DNA of 38,571 nucleotides from CAG-791 sp045546175 (GCA_045546175.1 JAZQCI010000075.1:1-38571), one strand, 5' to 3'; shown: positions 1-8,992, numbered from the stretch's first letter. Numbers and translations are program-made. Notes: a model not told the origin generated them from the letters alone.

Positions 1-15
1 AAAAAGGAGATTAGC

Positions 16-1524
16 ATGGCAGAATATTATCTTGAATTGAAAGGTGTATCCAAGTCTTTCCCCGGCGTTAAGGCTCTGGATAATGTTTCCCTTTCGGTCC
101 GCCCGGGTACTGTCCATGCACTGATGGGGGAAAACGGCGCAGGTAAATCTACGTTAATGAAGTGCTTGTTCGGTATTTATAAAATGGATGCCGGAGAAGT
201 CTATATAAACGGCGAGAAGGTCAACATCAACAATCCCGATGAAGCCATGAAGATGGGTATTGCCATGGTGCATCAGGAACTTCAGCCCGTACTCCCCAGA
301 AGTGTTGCCGAGAACATGTACCTCGGCAGATTCCCTACCCACAATTACGGTCCTCTTAAGGTCATCGACCACAAGAAGATGTATGAAGACGCTGCTTACT
401 GGCTCAAAGAAGTAGGTATGGATTTTGATCCCAAGGCACCGCTTTCCGATCTTTCTATCGGCCAGATGCAGTCCATCGAAATTGCGAAGGCAGTTTCCCA
501 CGAGGCGAAGGTTATCATCTTCGACGAGCCTACGTCCTCCCTCTCTGACAAAGAAGTTGAAGTACTGTTCCGTATCATGAATGACCTTCGTGATAAGGGC
601 GTTGCTATGATCTATATTTCGCACAAGATGGATGAGATCAAGAGGATCTCCGATGACATCACCATCATGCGCGACGGCACGTATGTCGGCACATGGCCGG
701 CAGCGGAAATGACAACGGACCAGATCATTGCGAAAATGGTCGGCCGCGAACTGACCAATGTATATCCTCCGCATCCCTGCACACCCGGGGATGTGATTCT
801 GGAGGCAAAGAACGTCTGCTCGATCCACGAGAAATCTTTCCAGGACTGCTCTTTCAAGATCCGCAAGGGCGAGATCGTCGGATTCGGCGGCCTTGTCGGC
901 GCGCAGAGAACAGAACTGATGGAAGCAATCTTCGGTATGCGCGGAATCCAGTCCGGAGAGATCTATGTCCATGGCAATAAGGTGGATACCAAGACTCCCC
1001 GCAAGGCAATGAACGCCGGCATCGGACTGATCACAGAAGACAGACGTGGTAATGGTATTCTGGGCTGCCTGTCCATCAAGGACAACACAGGCATTTCCAT
1101 TTATGACAAACACCTGAAAGCAGGTTTTGTTCTGGATCATCCTACGATCGACAAGATCGTGGACGAGAGCATTAAGAAGCTGTCCATCAAGACGCCTAAT
1201 GCGCAGGAACACATCGCAAACCTTTCCGGTGGTAACCAGCAGAAGGTCATCATCGCAAGATGGCTCGCCAATGACCCGGATGTCCTGATCATGGACGAAC
1301 CTACCCGAGGCATCGACGTCGGCGCCAAGCACGAGATCTATGAGATCATGGCTGAACTGCAGAAGCAGGGCAAAGCGATCATCATGATCTCCTCAGAAAT
1401 GGCAGAACTGCTCGGTATGTCCGACAGGATCTATGTCATGTGCAACGGCCACATCCGCGGCGAGATCACCGATCCTGCAGAAATGACTCAGGAGAAGGTC
1501 ATGAGTTACGCGACCATGTTCTGA
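16..1524 (+). CDS. mglA: Galactose/glucose-type sugar ABC transporter, ATP-binding protein MglA
   Basis: 502-residue cytoplasmic ATPase that would energise monosaccharide import with MglC and an MglB-type binding protein. It contains two ABC cassettes, as is usual for the MglA/RbsA/XylG family, and is of normal length. The first cassette has Walker A GENGAGKST near residue 39 and Walker B IIFDEPTSSL. The second lacks a canonical Walker A, as in this family, but keeps the signature LSGGNQQKV and Walker B LIMDEPTRGID. The start is fixed by AAGGAG 9 bp upstream. The mglC start follows 67 bp after the stop, so the two are probably one transcript that begins outside the window, where a first mglB may lie. 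The galactose/glucose assignment rather than ribose or xylose rests mainly on the MglB-like lipoprotein encoded at 7676. Confidence 0.93.
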   Translation: MAEYYLELKGVSKSFPGVKALDNVSLSVRPGTVHALMGENGAGKSTLMKCLFGIYKMDAGEVYINGEKVNINNPDEAMKMGIAMVHQELQPVLPRSVAENMYLGRFPTHNYGPLKVIDHKKMYEDAAYWLKEVGMDFDPKAPLSDLSIGQMQSIEIAKAVSHEAKVIIFDEPTSSLSDKEVEVLFRIMNDLRDKGVAMIYISHKMDEIKRISDDITIMRDGTYVGTWPAAEMTTDQIIAKMVGRELTNVYPPHPCTPGDVILEAKNVCSIHEKSFQDCSFKIRKGEIVGFGGLVGAQRTELMEAIFGMRGIQSGEIYVHGNKVDTKTPRKAMNAGIGLITEDRRGNGILGCLSIKDNTGISIYDKHLKAGFVLDHPTIDKIVDESIKKLSIKTPNAQEHIANLSGGNQQKVIIARWLANDPDVLIMDEPTRGIDVGAKHEIYEIMAELQKQGKAIIMISSEMAELLGMSDRIYVMCNGHIRGEITDPAEMTQEKVMSYATMF

Positions 1525-1591
1525 TCGGCACTATAGTCTGTTACTATGGTCAAAGCATTGACACAGATGCTCTTTGAAACGGAGGATTCTA

Positions 1592-2578
1592 ATGAACAAA
1601 AAAGCTTTTAATATAAAGGATTTCCTGATCAACTACGGCGTTATCCTTATCATCATTATCCTGGTTGCATTTACAGGGATCAAATCGCCCAACTTCCTGT
1701 CCCCGTCCAACCTGCTGAACCTGCTCCTGAACATGTCCGCACGTCTGGTCATCGCGCTCGGCATCGCCGGCTGCGTTATCACCGCAGGGTGCGATCTGTC
1801 CGCAGGTCGTATTATCGGTCTGGGCGGCTGCCTTGCAGGTATTCTTCTGCAGAAGGCTGATTATTCTGGACGTTTTATCCAAGGCGGAAAGCCTATGAAC
1901 GTTTTCCTCGCTGCCATCATCGTCATGGTAGTGTGTGCCGCTTTCGGTGCAGTGACAGGCTCTTTCATCGCGTTCCTGAGCGTGCCTCCCTTCATTTCCA
2001 CACTGGCAATGATGGAGATCGTCTACGGTCTTAACCTGATCGTAACCAATGCGACTCCTCTGGGCGGCTATGTTACCGAGTACACAAATCTTGCTTCCGG
2101 CAGATTCCTCATGATCCCCTACCTGGTATGGATCGCAATTCTGATCGGGGCTATTTCATGGTTCATCTTCAACATGACCCGTCACGGAAAATATATGTAC
2201 GCTATCGGCGCAAACCCGCAGGCAGCGGAAGTTGCCGGTGTTCCGGTCAAACTGACAATGGTCATGATCTATGCGAAGGCAGCTGCCTTCTATGGCCTTG
2301 CAGGCTTCATGCTGGGCGCCAAGTCCGGCGGTGCATCCGTTAACCTGGGCCTCGGCTACGAGATGGAAGCGATCGCAGCTTGTACGATCGGCGGCGTCTC
2401 CGTCACCGGCGGCCGCGGTAAAGTTTCTTCCGCCGTCATCGGTGTTGCGGTCTTCGAATTCCTGAAGGCAGCGCTGCAGTTCCTGGGCGTCAACGCAAAC
2501 GCACAGTGGATCGCCCTCGGTATCATCATCTACATCGCGATCTCTCTGGATATCAGAAAGTACGTCGCAAAGAAGTAA
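1592..2578 (+). CDS. mglC: Sugar ABC transporter permease MglC
   Basis: 328-residue integral membrane permease of the BPD_transp_2 (RbsC/MglC/XylH) family that forms the import channel for the sugar handled by MglA. Hydrophobic helices run through the whole protein, starting with residues around 12-32 (ILIIIILVAFTGI). The family-typical segment with GCVITAGCDLSAGRIIGLGG follows near residue 60, and GGVSVTGGRGKV, the usual ATPase-contact region, lies near residue 270. I chose ATG 1592 because GGAGG lies 5-6 bp before it; an in-frame TTG at 1574 has no such site. The gene directly follows mglA and is closed by the structured terminator at 2702-2768. Confidence 0.92.
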   Translation: MNKKAFNIKDFLINYGVILIIIILVAFTGIKSPNFLSPSNLLNLLLNMSARLVIALGIAGCVITAGCDLSAGRIIGLGGCLAGILLQKADYSGRFIQGGKPMNVFLAAIIVMVVCAAFGAVTGSFIAFLSVPPFISTLAMMEIVYGLNLIVTNATPLGGYVTEYTNLASGRFLMIPYLVWIAILIGAISWFIFNMTRHGKYMYAIGANPQAAEVAGVPVKLTMVMIYAKAAAFYGLAGFMLGAKSGGASVNLGLGYEMEAIAACTIGGVSVTGGRGKVSSAVIGVAVFEFLKAALQFLGVNANAQWIALGIIIYIAISLDIRKYVAKK

Positions 2579-2640
2579 TTCTCGAAATAATTCTCGAAGT
2601 TATTCTCGAAGTTATTCTCGAGGCAATCTTCGAAGTAAAT
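2577..2640. repeat. Degenerate 12-bp tandem repeat after mglC
   Basis: Beginning at the mglC stop codon, the unit ATTCTCGAAGTT is repeated about five times with decay (ATTCTCGAAATA, ATTCTCGAAGTT twice, ATTCTCGAGGCA, ATCTTCGAAGTA). Each unit contains TTCGAA or TTCTCGAA, which is itself partly palindromic. The array lies in the untranslated 3' end of the mglAC message, just before the terminator. No function is known to me; it could be a slippage-generated minisatellite. Confidence 0.8.
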
Positions 2641-2701
2641 TTCAAAATACAGGCCGCCCGCTCTGTGAGCATTGAAATGGCGGCAGAGGTGCAGTAACAT
2701 C

Positions 2702-2768
2702 AAAGCGAGTGACTGGCATCACGTGATTACAGGAATCCTGTACGGCACGGGATGCCGTCCCTCGCTTT
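2702..2768 (+). terminator. Long nested hairpin ending the mglAC transcript
   Basis: Three stems nest inside each other: AAAGCGAG (2702-2709) with CTCGCTTT (2761-2768), GGCATC (2715-2720) with GATGCC (2751-2756), and TACAGGA with TCCTGTA around 2727-2742. Only a short T stretch follows, so it may act as a weak terminator or as a 3'-end stabiliser that lets mglAC be expressed more than the regulatory genes behind it. The structure is seen in the sequence; the role is inferred. Confidence 0.6.
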
Positions 2769-2838
2769 TACTGTTTAAGGCCCGCATGCGGGCACAGCGC
2801 ACAGAATACGGAAATATTCGGAACGGAAAGGATTGAAT

Positions 2839-3144
2839 ATGCTGGAACAGTTCTTACATTTTGCGGGCATTCCCACGCTGATCGGGCTGGTGGCGCTCTA
2901 TTTTGCCTACAGGGTAATGGTTCTGAAGGATATAAAGGCCATCAGAGGGAAAGGAAAACCGGAGCCCAAGGACAAAGAGGGATACTGCAGAGACGCGGGA
3001 AGGCTGCTCATATTTTTCGCGGTGGGCACTTTTCTGATGGGAGTCCTGGAGTCGATCAACGCGGTCGCGGCTCTCGTGCAGATCGTTGTGTGGGTCGTGG
3101 TCCTGTTTGTGTTATGGAAGAAGCTCGAGGACAAGTACGAGTGA
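2839..3144 (+). CDS. Small two-helix membrane protein at the head of the regulatory genes
   Basis: 101-residue protein that I do not recognise as a named family. Residues about 8-26 (HFAGIPTLIGLVALYFAYRV) and 55-95 (LLIFFAVGTFL through VVWVVVLFVLWKK) are hydrophobic and are separated by a basic, glycine-rich loop (KAIRGKGKPEPKDK). This gives two or three membrane helices with charged ends. ATG 2839 is preferred over the upstream in-frame TTG 2833 because AAAGGA lies 6 bp before it. The gene ends 16 bp before the response regulator, so it is probably in the same operon and may be a membrane partner of the sensor, but nothing in the sequence proves that. Confidence 0.75.
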   Translation: MLEQFLHFAGIPTLIGLVALYFAYRVMVLKDIKAIRGKGKPEPKDKEGYCRDAGRLLIFFAVGTFLMGVLESINAVAALVQIVVWVVVLFVLWKKLEDKYE

Positions 3145-3160
3145 GATGAGGGACGGCACA

Positions 3161-4756
3161 ATGAGTTTATACTCGGTTCTTTTGGTGGACGACGAGGAAG
3201 ATGTCATCCGCACAATGCTTAAGAAAGTCGATTGGGAGGGGATCGGTTTTCACGTAATGGGCTATGCCCACAACGGGATCGAGGCCCTTGATCTGGCGGA
3301 AGCAGAGGCGCCGGATGTCGTGCTGACGGATATTAAGATGCCCTATATGGACGGACTGGAGCTGGCCAGAAATCTCAAGATCATGTATCCGACGGTCCGG
3401 ATCCTGATCTTTTCGGGGTTCGATGAGTTTGAGTACGCCAAGGAGGCAATCCGCCTTGAGGTGGAGGAGTATATCTTAAAGCCCGTGGACGCAGATGAGC
3501 TGCGCCGGATCTTTGCGAGGATCAAAGAGTCTCTGGACCGGGAGATGGATGAAAAGCGCAATGTCCAGAAGCTTCGCGACTACTACATGGAGAGCCTGCC
3601 GCTGCTGCAGGAGAACTTCTACTCCACGCTGGTGGAAGGAAACGTGGCGGAGGACAGCATCCCCGGGTATCTGCGGGACTATCAGATCGAGATGGACAGC
3701 CCCATGTACACCGTGGTCGTGGTCCACACAAGTACCACGCAGCTGCCGGAAGGGATCAGCGCGGTGCTTCTGACGGAGTCTGTGCGGCGCCTCGCCCGGG
3801 AGCGGCTGGCGGAGAAATGGGACGCCAAGATGTTCCCTCACGAAGGGAACATCGTTATGCTGGCCCCTTGCAGGACGCAGGAGGATGTGGTGCGGATCAC
3901 GGACGAGGCGGAGAGCTTCTGCCGCCTTGCCAGGCATGTCAGCCAGGCGGTCGTGACGATCGGCATCGGAAAGGCCTGCACGGAGATCTCCCAGATCCCG
4001 GAATCCTATCAGGGGGCGAGAGAAGCGGTCTCCTACCGCTCTATCTACGGATCCGGAAGGGCGATCAATATCGCCGAGATCGAGCCCGGCGAAGGGAGAG
4101 CGGCGGATAATACCCAGAAGAAGCTCCACGCCCTGTTCAAAGCCGTCAAAATGAATACGCAGGAGGCAGTCCGGAAGGAAGCGGACGCCTGTGTCGACGA
4201 GCTCACTTCCGGAGGCGTGTCCCTGAGCATTCATCGGTTTATGATCATGGAACTCGTAAGTTCCCTCTATCGGTTCGCGGTCAGCAACCGGATCGAGCCG
4301 GAGCCCATCTTCGGAGAGGACGAGAGCCTGTTCCGAAACGTGACGAACATGGACAGCCGGCAGCTCAGAGAGTGGCTGTACAAAGTGTCGCTGGCCATGT
4401 GGGAGCAGCTGCGCATCAGCAGGGAGAGCGGCGTACAGACTTTCGTCGGCAAGGCCATCGACTATGTCCGCGACAATTACGGGGACCAGGATCTGACGAT
4501 CGACAAGATCTGCGGGATCCTGGGCGTGAGCGCTGCGTATTTCTCCACCACGTTCAAAAAAGAGACGGGCAAGACTTTTATCGCTTTTTTGACCGATTAC
4601 CGTATGGAGCAGGCGGTGCAGAGACTGATCGAAGGGGACGACAAGACCTATGTGATCGCCGCGCAGGTCGGGTACGCGGACCCGGCTTACTTCAGCTACG
4701 TGTTTAAGAAGAGTTTCGGCGTGTCGCCGTCCAAGTATCGATCCGAGAGAAGATAA
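3161..4756 (+). CDS. Two-component response regulator, receiver plus AraC-type DNA-binding domain (YesN-like)
   Basis: 531-residue cytoplasmic transcription regulator. An N-terminal receiver domain (about residues 3-120) has the acidic pair in LLVDDEEDV and the phospho-acceptor Asp57 in VLTDIKMPYMDG. A middle region of about 270 residues of the kind found in YesN-type proteins follows. The C-terminal 100 residues form an AraC double helix-turn-helix with the closing signature VGYADPAYFSYVFKKSFG. GAGGGA lies 7 bp before ATG 3161. It sits between a small membrane protein and the YesM-type kinase and most likely responds to that kinase to control sugar uptake genes such as mglAC or mglB. That target is inferred from position only. 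Confidence 0.92.
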   Translation: MSLYSVLLVDDEEDVIRTMLKKVDWEGIGFHVMGYAHNGIEALDLAEAEAPDVVLTDIKMPYMDGLELARNLKIMYPTVRILIFSGFDEFEYAKEAIRLEVEEYILKPVDADELRRIFARIKESLDREMDEKRNVQKLRDYYMESLPLLQENFYSTLVEGNVAEDSIPGYLRDYQIEMDSPMYTVVVVHTSTTQLPEGISAVLLTESVRRLARERLAEKWDAKMFPHEGNIVMLAPCRTQEDVVRITDEAESFCRLARHVSQAVVTIGIGKACTEISQIPESYQGAREAVSYRSIYGSGRAINIAEIEPGEGRAADNTQKKLHALFKAVKMNTQEAVRKEADACVDELTSGGVSLSIHRFMIMELVSSLYRFAVSNRIEPEPIFGEDESLFRNVTNMDSRQLREWLYKVSLAMWEQLRISRESGVQTFVGKAIDYVRDNYGDQDLTIDKICGILGVSAAYFSTTFKKETGKTFIAFLTDYRMEQAVQRLIEGDDKTYVIAAQVGYADPAYFSYVFKKSFGVSPSKYRSERR

Positions 4757-4813
4757 GGCCGGAAACAGAGCGGACGAATTCGGAATAAGAGCAATTTTGA
4801 GCGGGAGGAATCC

Positions 4814-6706
4814 TTGGAAGACAAGGGGAAGAAGCAGAAAGAGAAAAGAAGCCGTCTTTCGGACCGGAAGAGTCAGTGGAGGGAGAAAGTGGGCGGACTG
4901 GGGATCCAGGCCACCGTGCTGGTCTCCTTTACTGTCGTTTCAGTCCTTTTTATGCTGCTCATGGGTTTTTCTCTGTATCAGAGATTTATGATGCGCACGC
5001 GCGTGATGATGACGGAGAGCACGGAACAGCTGATGTCCCAGACGGAAGCCAACTTCGAGGACTATCTGACCTCCATGCGCAGAGTGAGCGACGCCCTGTA
5101 TTACGGCGCCATAAAGGACAAAGACCTGGCCAGGGACAACCTGGACAGTGAGATGGCTCTTTTGTATGAGGCCAACAAGGATAACCTGATCAGTTTTGCG
5201 CTCTTTCGCAGGGACGGAAGCCTTGTCAGCGCGACGCCCGTATCCACCCTCAAGGAGGGACTGGACGTGAGCGGGCAGCCGTGGTTCGAGCTGGCATTGA
5301 ACAAACCGGAGAACCTGCATTTCTCTACGCCCCATGTGCAGAGCATTTTCGACGCTTCCTCCTTCCGCTACTACTGGGTCATCTCGCTGAGCAGGATCGT
5401 GGAGCTGACCAGCAGCGGCGTCCCCTTGCGCGGCGTGCTGCTCGTCGATATGAACTACAACACGATCGAGCAGATGATGGAGCGGGTCAACGGGAGCAGT
5501 TCCTATCAATATTTTTACCTGTGCGACGGAGACGGCGAGCTGATCTATCACCCCAGGATGATCCAGATCGGCGTCGGGAAGTACAAGGAGAACAACATCA
5601 GTGCCGCGAGCCTGGAGGACGGCGTTCACGAAGAGATCTTCGACGGCGAGCGACGGGTGGTCATCGTGAGGACGATCAGCTACACCGGGTGGAAATTGGT
5701 GGGCGTCATCCCCATGAGCGGCTTCCGGTTCGGGGTGGGCAGCACGCAGTACTTTACGATCCTGGTGCTCCTGACGGCCATTCTGGCCCTCCTTGTGATC
5801 AACCGCCTTGTGACGGGCCGGATCACGAGCCCGATCCTGCGCCTCAATAAATCGATCCAAAATATGGAAGGCGGCCGCGTGGATCCCGAGAGCGTCTACA
5901 TCGGAGGGCCGGCGGAGATCGAGCATCTGGGAAGAAGTCTTCAGGGGAGCTTCCGTCAGGTCAATAAGCTGATGGACGACGTCGTGCGGGAGCAGGAGGA
6001 GCGCAGAAGGAGTGAGCTGGACGCGCTGCAGTCGCAGATCAACCCGCACTTCCTCTACAACACCCTGGACTCCATTGTCTGGATGATCGAGGGGGAGAGA
6101 AATGACGACGCCGTCTTTATGGTCACGCAGCTGGCAAGCCTTTTCAGGATCAGTCTGAGCAAAGGGCGGACAGTGATCAGCATTAAGGACGAGCTGGTCC
6201 ACGCCCGCAACTATATGAATATCCAGAAAGTGCGCTACAAAGAGGCGTTCACGATGAACTGGAACATTGCGGAGGAGATCGAAAGCTACTGCACGGTCAA
6301 ACTGATCCTGCAGCCGATCCTGGAGAACGCGCTTTATTACGGAATCGACGCGCTGGGCGACGAAGGGGAGATCCTGGTCGAGGGAAGAAAAGAAGGGGAC
6401 GATATTTTTATAAGCGTCAGGGACAACGGCCTGGGAATGCCGCCCGAGAAAGTCGCGAAGCTCCTTGAGGACGAAGAGCACGAGGAGAGAGAGAGCAGGC
6501 ACGGCTCGGGTGTGGGACTGATCAACGTCCACAAGAGAATTATGCTGCGGTTCGGAGCACAGTACGGGCTCAGGATCGAGAGCGAGCCGGATGAAGGGAC
6601 CACCGTGACGATCCATCTGCCTGCGGTGCCCTACACGGAGAATAACCGCCGCGCGCTGGAGCACGGCACCTGGAACGGGGAGGCGCGGAATGAAGAAAAA
6701 GAATAA
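4814..6706 (+). CDS. Sensor histidine kinase, YesM family
   Basis: 630-residue membrane kinase, the probable partner of the preceding response regulator. After a basic N-terminus there is a helix at about residues 33-53, a large extracytoplasmic region (about 55-300, cache-like), and a second helix (ILVLLTAILALLVINRL). A HAMP region and a His_kinase domain follow, with the phospho-accepting His412 in QINPHFLYNTLDS. The HATPase domain has N (ENALYYG), DNGLGMP and GSGVGLINV motifs. No ATG start fits; TTG 4814 is used because GGGAGGA lies 4-5 bp before it. The last 17 bp overlap the next gene, so the sensor and the following binding protein are translationally coupled, which suggests the binding protein presents the sugar to this kinase. 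Confidence 0.92.
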   Translation: MEDKGKKQKEKRSRLSDRKSQWREKVGGLGIQATVLVSFTVVSVLFMLLMGFSLYQRFMMRTRVMMTESTEQLMSQTEANFEDYLTSMRRVSDALYYGAIKDKDLARDNLDSEMALLYEANKDNLISFALFRRDGSLVSATPVSTLKEGLDVSGQPWFELALNKPENLHFSTPHVQSIFDASSFRYYWVISLSRIVELTSSGVPLRGVLLVDMNYNTIEQMMERVNGSSSYQYFYLCDGDGELIYHPRMIQIGVGKYKENNISAASLEDGVHEEIFDGERRVVIVRTISYTGWKLVGVIPMSGFRFGVGSTQYFTILVLLTAILALLVINRLVTGRITSPILRLNKSIQNMEGGRVDPESVYIGGPAEIEHLGRSLQGSFRQVNKLMDDVVREQEERRRSELDALQSQINPHFLYNTLDSIVWMIEGERNDDAVFMVTQLASLFRISLSKGRTVISIKDELVHARNYMNIQKVRYKEAFTMNWNIAEEIESYCTVKLILQPILENALYYGIDALGDEGEILVEGRKEGDDIFISVRDNGLGMPPEKVAKLLEDEEHEERESRHGSGVGLINVHKRIMLRFGAQYGLRIESEPDEGTTVTIHLPAVPYTENNRRALEHGTWNGEARNEEKE

Positions 6707-7664
6707 TTATTTCGCCGCCCTAGTCGTGGCTATGCTGACAGCAAGCGTGATCGTGACGGTAATCATGAGCCGAGAGAGCGGGCGCACGGCAGCGCCCAGG
6801 CAGATCCACGTGATCATCGACAACAGCAGCGACAACCGCTGGGTGCAGTTCATCGCCGGAATGCACCAGGCGGCGGAGGAACAGGGGATCAGCCTGACGA
6901 TCATGCCGACCGGCAGACTGTCGGGACTTCAGGATCAGGAGTCTCTGCTCGCCAGAGCCGTCGCGGGAGGATCGGACGGCGTGATCATACAGCTGATGTC
7001 CGGATCGGAGGCGGCCGGCATGCTGGAGACCTACAGCAGCAGTACAAATATCGAGATCGTGGACGGGGACGATTACGAGGTCATGAGCAATGTCGTGGGA
7101 ATCGTGAGCCCCGATCACACCGCCATCGGGGAAGCGATCGCCCGGGAGGTCATGGTATTTGCTCAGAAGCCGCTGCAGGAGTGCAGCATCGGAGTGATCA
7201 AGGGAAATGAAGCCATGAGCTCCGCGCAGGAGCGCCTGGCGGGATTTGAGCAGACTCTTGAGAGCGGCGGCGGCAAAATATCCTGGATCCTGTACCAGAA
7301 CGAGGAATCGGAGAACGTCATGGACCAGCTCGCGGAGTACCCGGTCCCGGATATTCTGGTCGCGCTGGACAACGCGGGAATGGAGGCGGCCGGCGAATAT
7401 GCGGCCGGGCTCCCCGGGAAGATCATCCTGGTCGGGACAGGCACATCCATGAAAGCGCTTTATTATCTGGACAGCGGCGTCGCGCAGAGCCTGGTGGTAC
7501 CCGAGGACTACATGATGGGGTACCAGAGCGTGACCGACCTGGCGGATTATATCCACAAAAACCGAGTCATGCCTCTGGCGCGGACTGTTTTGCACAGAGT
7601 GATCCACAGAGATACACTATTCGCAGAAGAAAATCAGGAGATCCTGTTTCCGCTGCAGAGATGA
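6690..7664 (+). CDS. Membrane-anchored sugar-binding protein of the sensor complex
   Basis: 324-residue protein with one uncleaved-looking N-terminal helix (about residues 8-26, no lipobox cysteine) followed by a periplasmic-binding-protein-like domain of the RbsB/LacI fold. Typical features are IHVIIDNSSDNRWVQFIAGM near the start of the domain, SLLARAVAGGSDGVIIQ, and GIVSPDHTAIGEAIAREV. It overlaps the kinase gene by 17 bp and its stop overlaps the next ORF, so it belongs to the regulatory operon. By analogy with other kinase and binding-protein gene pairs, I infer that it senses extracellular sugar and signals through the kinase rather than feeding the transporter. The ligand cannot be read from the sequence. 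Confidence 0.85.
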   Translation: MKKKNNYFAALVVAMLTASVIVTVIMSRESGRTAAPRQIHVIIDNSSDNRWVQFIAGMHQAAEEQGISLTIMPTGRLSGLQDQESLLARAVAGGSDGVIIQLMSGSEAAGMLETYSSSTNIEIVDGDDYEVMSNVVGIVSPDHTAIGEAIAREVMVFAQKPLQECSIGVIKGNEAMSSAQERLAGFEQTLESGGGKISWILYQNEESENVMDQLAEYPVPDILVALDNAGMEAAGEYAAGLPGKIILVGTGTSMKALYYLDSGVAQSLVVPEDYMMGYQSVTDLADYIHKNRVMPLARTVLHRVIHRDTLFAEENQEILFPLQR

Positions 7665-7675
7665 CGGAGGGTCTG

Positions 7676-8824
7676 ATGAAAATGGGGCTGAAGAAAAAGA
7701 ATCTGATGAAAGGAGTTCGGGGGGAAAGGGCTCCGAGGAAAGAGGTTCCGGGTATAGGCGGCATCTTTAAGAGGATGCGAAAAGCGGCGGCCGTGGGGAG
7801 TACCGCCTTGGCCATCGCTCTTTTGACCGGCGCCTGCGGCAATGCAAACGCCGGGAGCGAAGAGAGGTATGTCAGGATCGGCGTGAGCGTCTATGACCAG
7901 TACGACACCTTTCTCATGGAGCTCATGAATGACTTCAACAGCTTCGTGGACAGCCGCAAAGCACAGGGAATCGATATAGCGACCGTTGTGCAGGACGCCT
8001 CCCGATCCCAGGCCGCCCAGAACGAGGATGTGGCGGACATGATCGAGAACGACTGCGGCGTGATCTGCGTCAATCTTGTGGACCGCACCGCGCCCACGGA
8101 GATCATTGACCTGGCAAGGAAAAACGACGTCCCGGTCATCTTCTTCAACAGGGAACTGGTGGAGGAGGACCTGATGCAGTGGGACAAGCTCTATTACGTC
8201 GGCGCGGACGCTTTTGAGTCCGGCACCTTGCAGGGCGAGATGGCGACGGACTATTTCAAGGCGCATCCCGAGGCGGACCGAAACGGAGACGGCAGCATCC
8301 AGTACGTCGTGCTGGAGGGGGAGGCCGGTCACCAGGACGCCATCATCCGGACGGAATACTCCGTGGACACGATGATCATGCAGGGAATCATCCTGGACAA
8401 GGTGGGCTACGCCATCGCCAACTGGAACCGGGCCCAGTCCAGGAGCAAGATGGGGCAGCTGATCGACAGCAGCGACGCGCAGATCGAGCTGGTCCTGGCC
8501 AACAATGACGATATGGCGCTGGGCGCCATTGAGGCCTATCAGGACAAAGAGATCCCGCGGGATGAGTGGCCGGCGATCTTCGGCATCGATGGCACACAGG
8601 TAGGGCTCAAAGCGGTGGAGGAGGGCCTCATGACAGGCACGGTCTACAACGACAGCGCAGGTCAGGCCAAAGCCATGGAGGCCCTGGCGTACGCCCTGGC
8701 GACGGGAGTTCCCCCCGCGGACATCGAGCTGCCCGAGGGAATCGAGATGACAGACAACAAGTATATCCGCCTTCCGTATGAAAAGGTCGACAGGGAGAAG
8801 GTGCAGGAGTACTTGTCAAAATAG
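7676..8824 (+). CDS. mglB: Galactose/glucose-binding lipoprotein MglB
   Basis: 382-residue solute-binding lipoprotein. A long basic leader precedes the lipobox LLTGAC (Cys54). The mature domain closely follows E. coli MglB as I remember it: RIGVSVYDQYD at the start, INLVD-like CVNLVDR, YYVGADAFESGTLQGE, a calcium-loop-like DRNGDGSIQ, GEAGHQDAIIRTEY, ANNDDMALGAIEA and GTVYNDSAGQAKA. This supports D-galactose/D-glucose as the ligand. ATG 7676 is chosen because GGAGG lies 5 bp before it; an upstream ATG at 7661 overlaps the previous stop but lacks a site. The unusually long N-region before the hydrophobic stretch is odd and the true start could be further in. The gene is separated from mglAC by the regulatory genes. 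Confidence 0.88.
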   Translation: MKMGLKKKNLMKGVRGERAPRKEVPGIGGIFKRMRKAAAVGSTALAIALLTGACGNANAGSEERYVRIGVSVYDQYDTFLMELMNDFNSFVDSRKAQGIDIATVVQDASRSQAAQNEDVADMIENDCGVICVNLVDRTAPTEIIDLARKNDVPVIFFNRELVEEDLMQWDKLYYVGADAFESGTLQGEMATDYFKAHPEADRNGDGSIQYVVLEGEAGHQDAIIRTEYSVDTMIMQGIILDKVGYAIANWNRAQSRSKMGQLIDSSDAQIELVLANNDDMALGAIEAYQDKEIPRDEWPAIFGIDGTQVGLKAVEEGLMTGTVYNDSAGQAKAMEALAYALATGVPPADIELPEGIEMTDNKYIRLPYEKVDREKVQEYLSK

Positions 8825-8881
8825 GAATAAAAGTAGTACAAATCGACCTACACAAAAAACAAAAACAGCTGTTCGAAGCGA

Positions 8882-8910
8882 TTGAAACCGAACCGTTTTT
8901 GAACTATAAT
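8882..8910 (+). promoter_or_regulatory. Sigma-A-type promoter
   Basis: TTGAAA (8882-8887) and TATAAT (8905-8910) are separated by 17 bp, close to the ideal housekeeping promoter. Transcription would start near 8917, inside the 5' arm of the hairpin at 8914-8953. It would drive the DUF3048 gene at 9181 if the hairpin is read through. Confidence 0.6.
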
Positions 8911-8913
8911 AGG

Positions 8914-8953
8914 CTTCTGCGCAGTGAGGAAACTGCCGCAGGAGTCTTTTTTA
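8914..8953 (+). terminator. Intrinsic terminator after mglB
   Basis: CTTCTGCG (8914-8921) pairs with CGCAGGAG (8937-8944), with an inner CAGT/ACTG extension, and is followed by a T-rich run TCTTTTTTATT. This is a good intrinsic terminator for the mglB transcript, although the promoter just upstream overlaps it. Confidence 0.75.
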
Positions 8954-8992
8954 TTGAAAAAGACCATTGCACTTTTAACATTTACTAATTTT

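Noticed and set aside
4940..6664. A 574-codon open frame on the minus strand inside the histidine kinase gene
   Set aside because: It lacks a ribosome site, has no recognisable domain and is a composition effect of the GC-rich kinase codons; the plus-strand frame has all family motifs.
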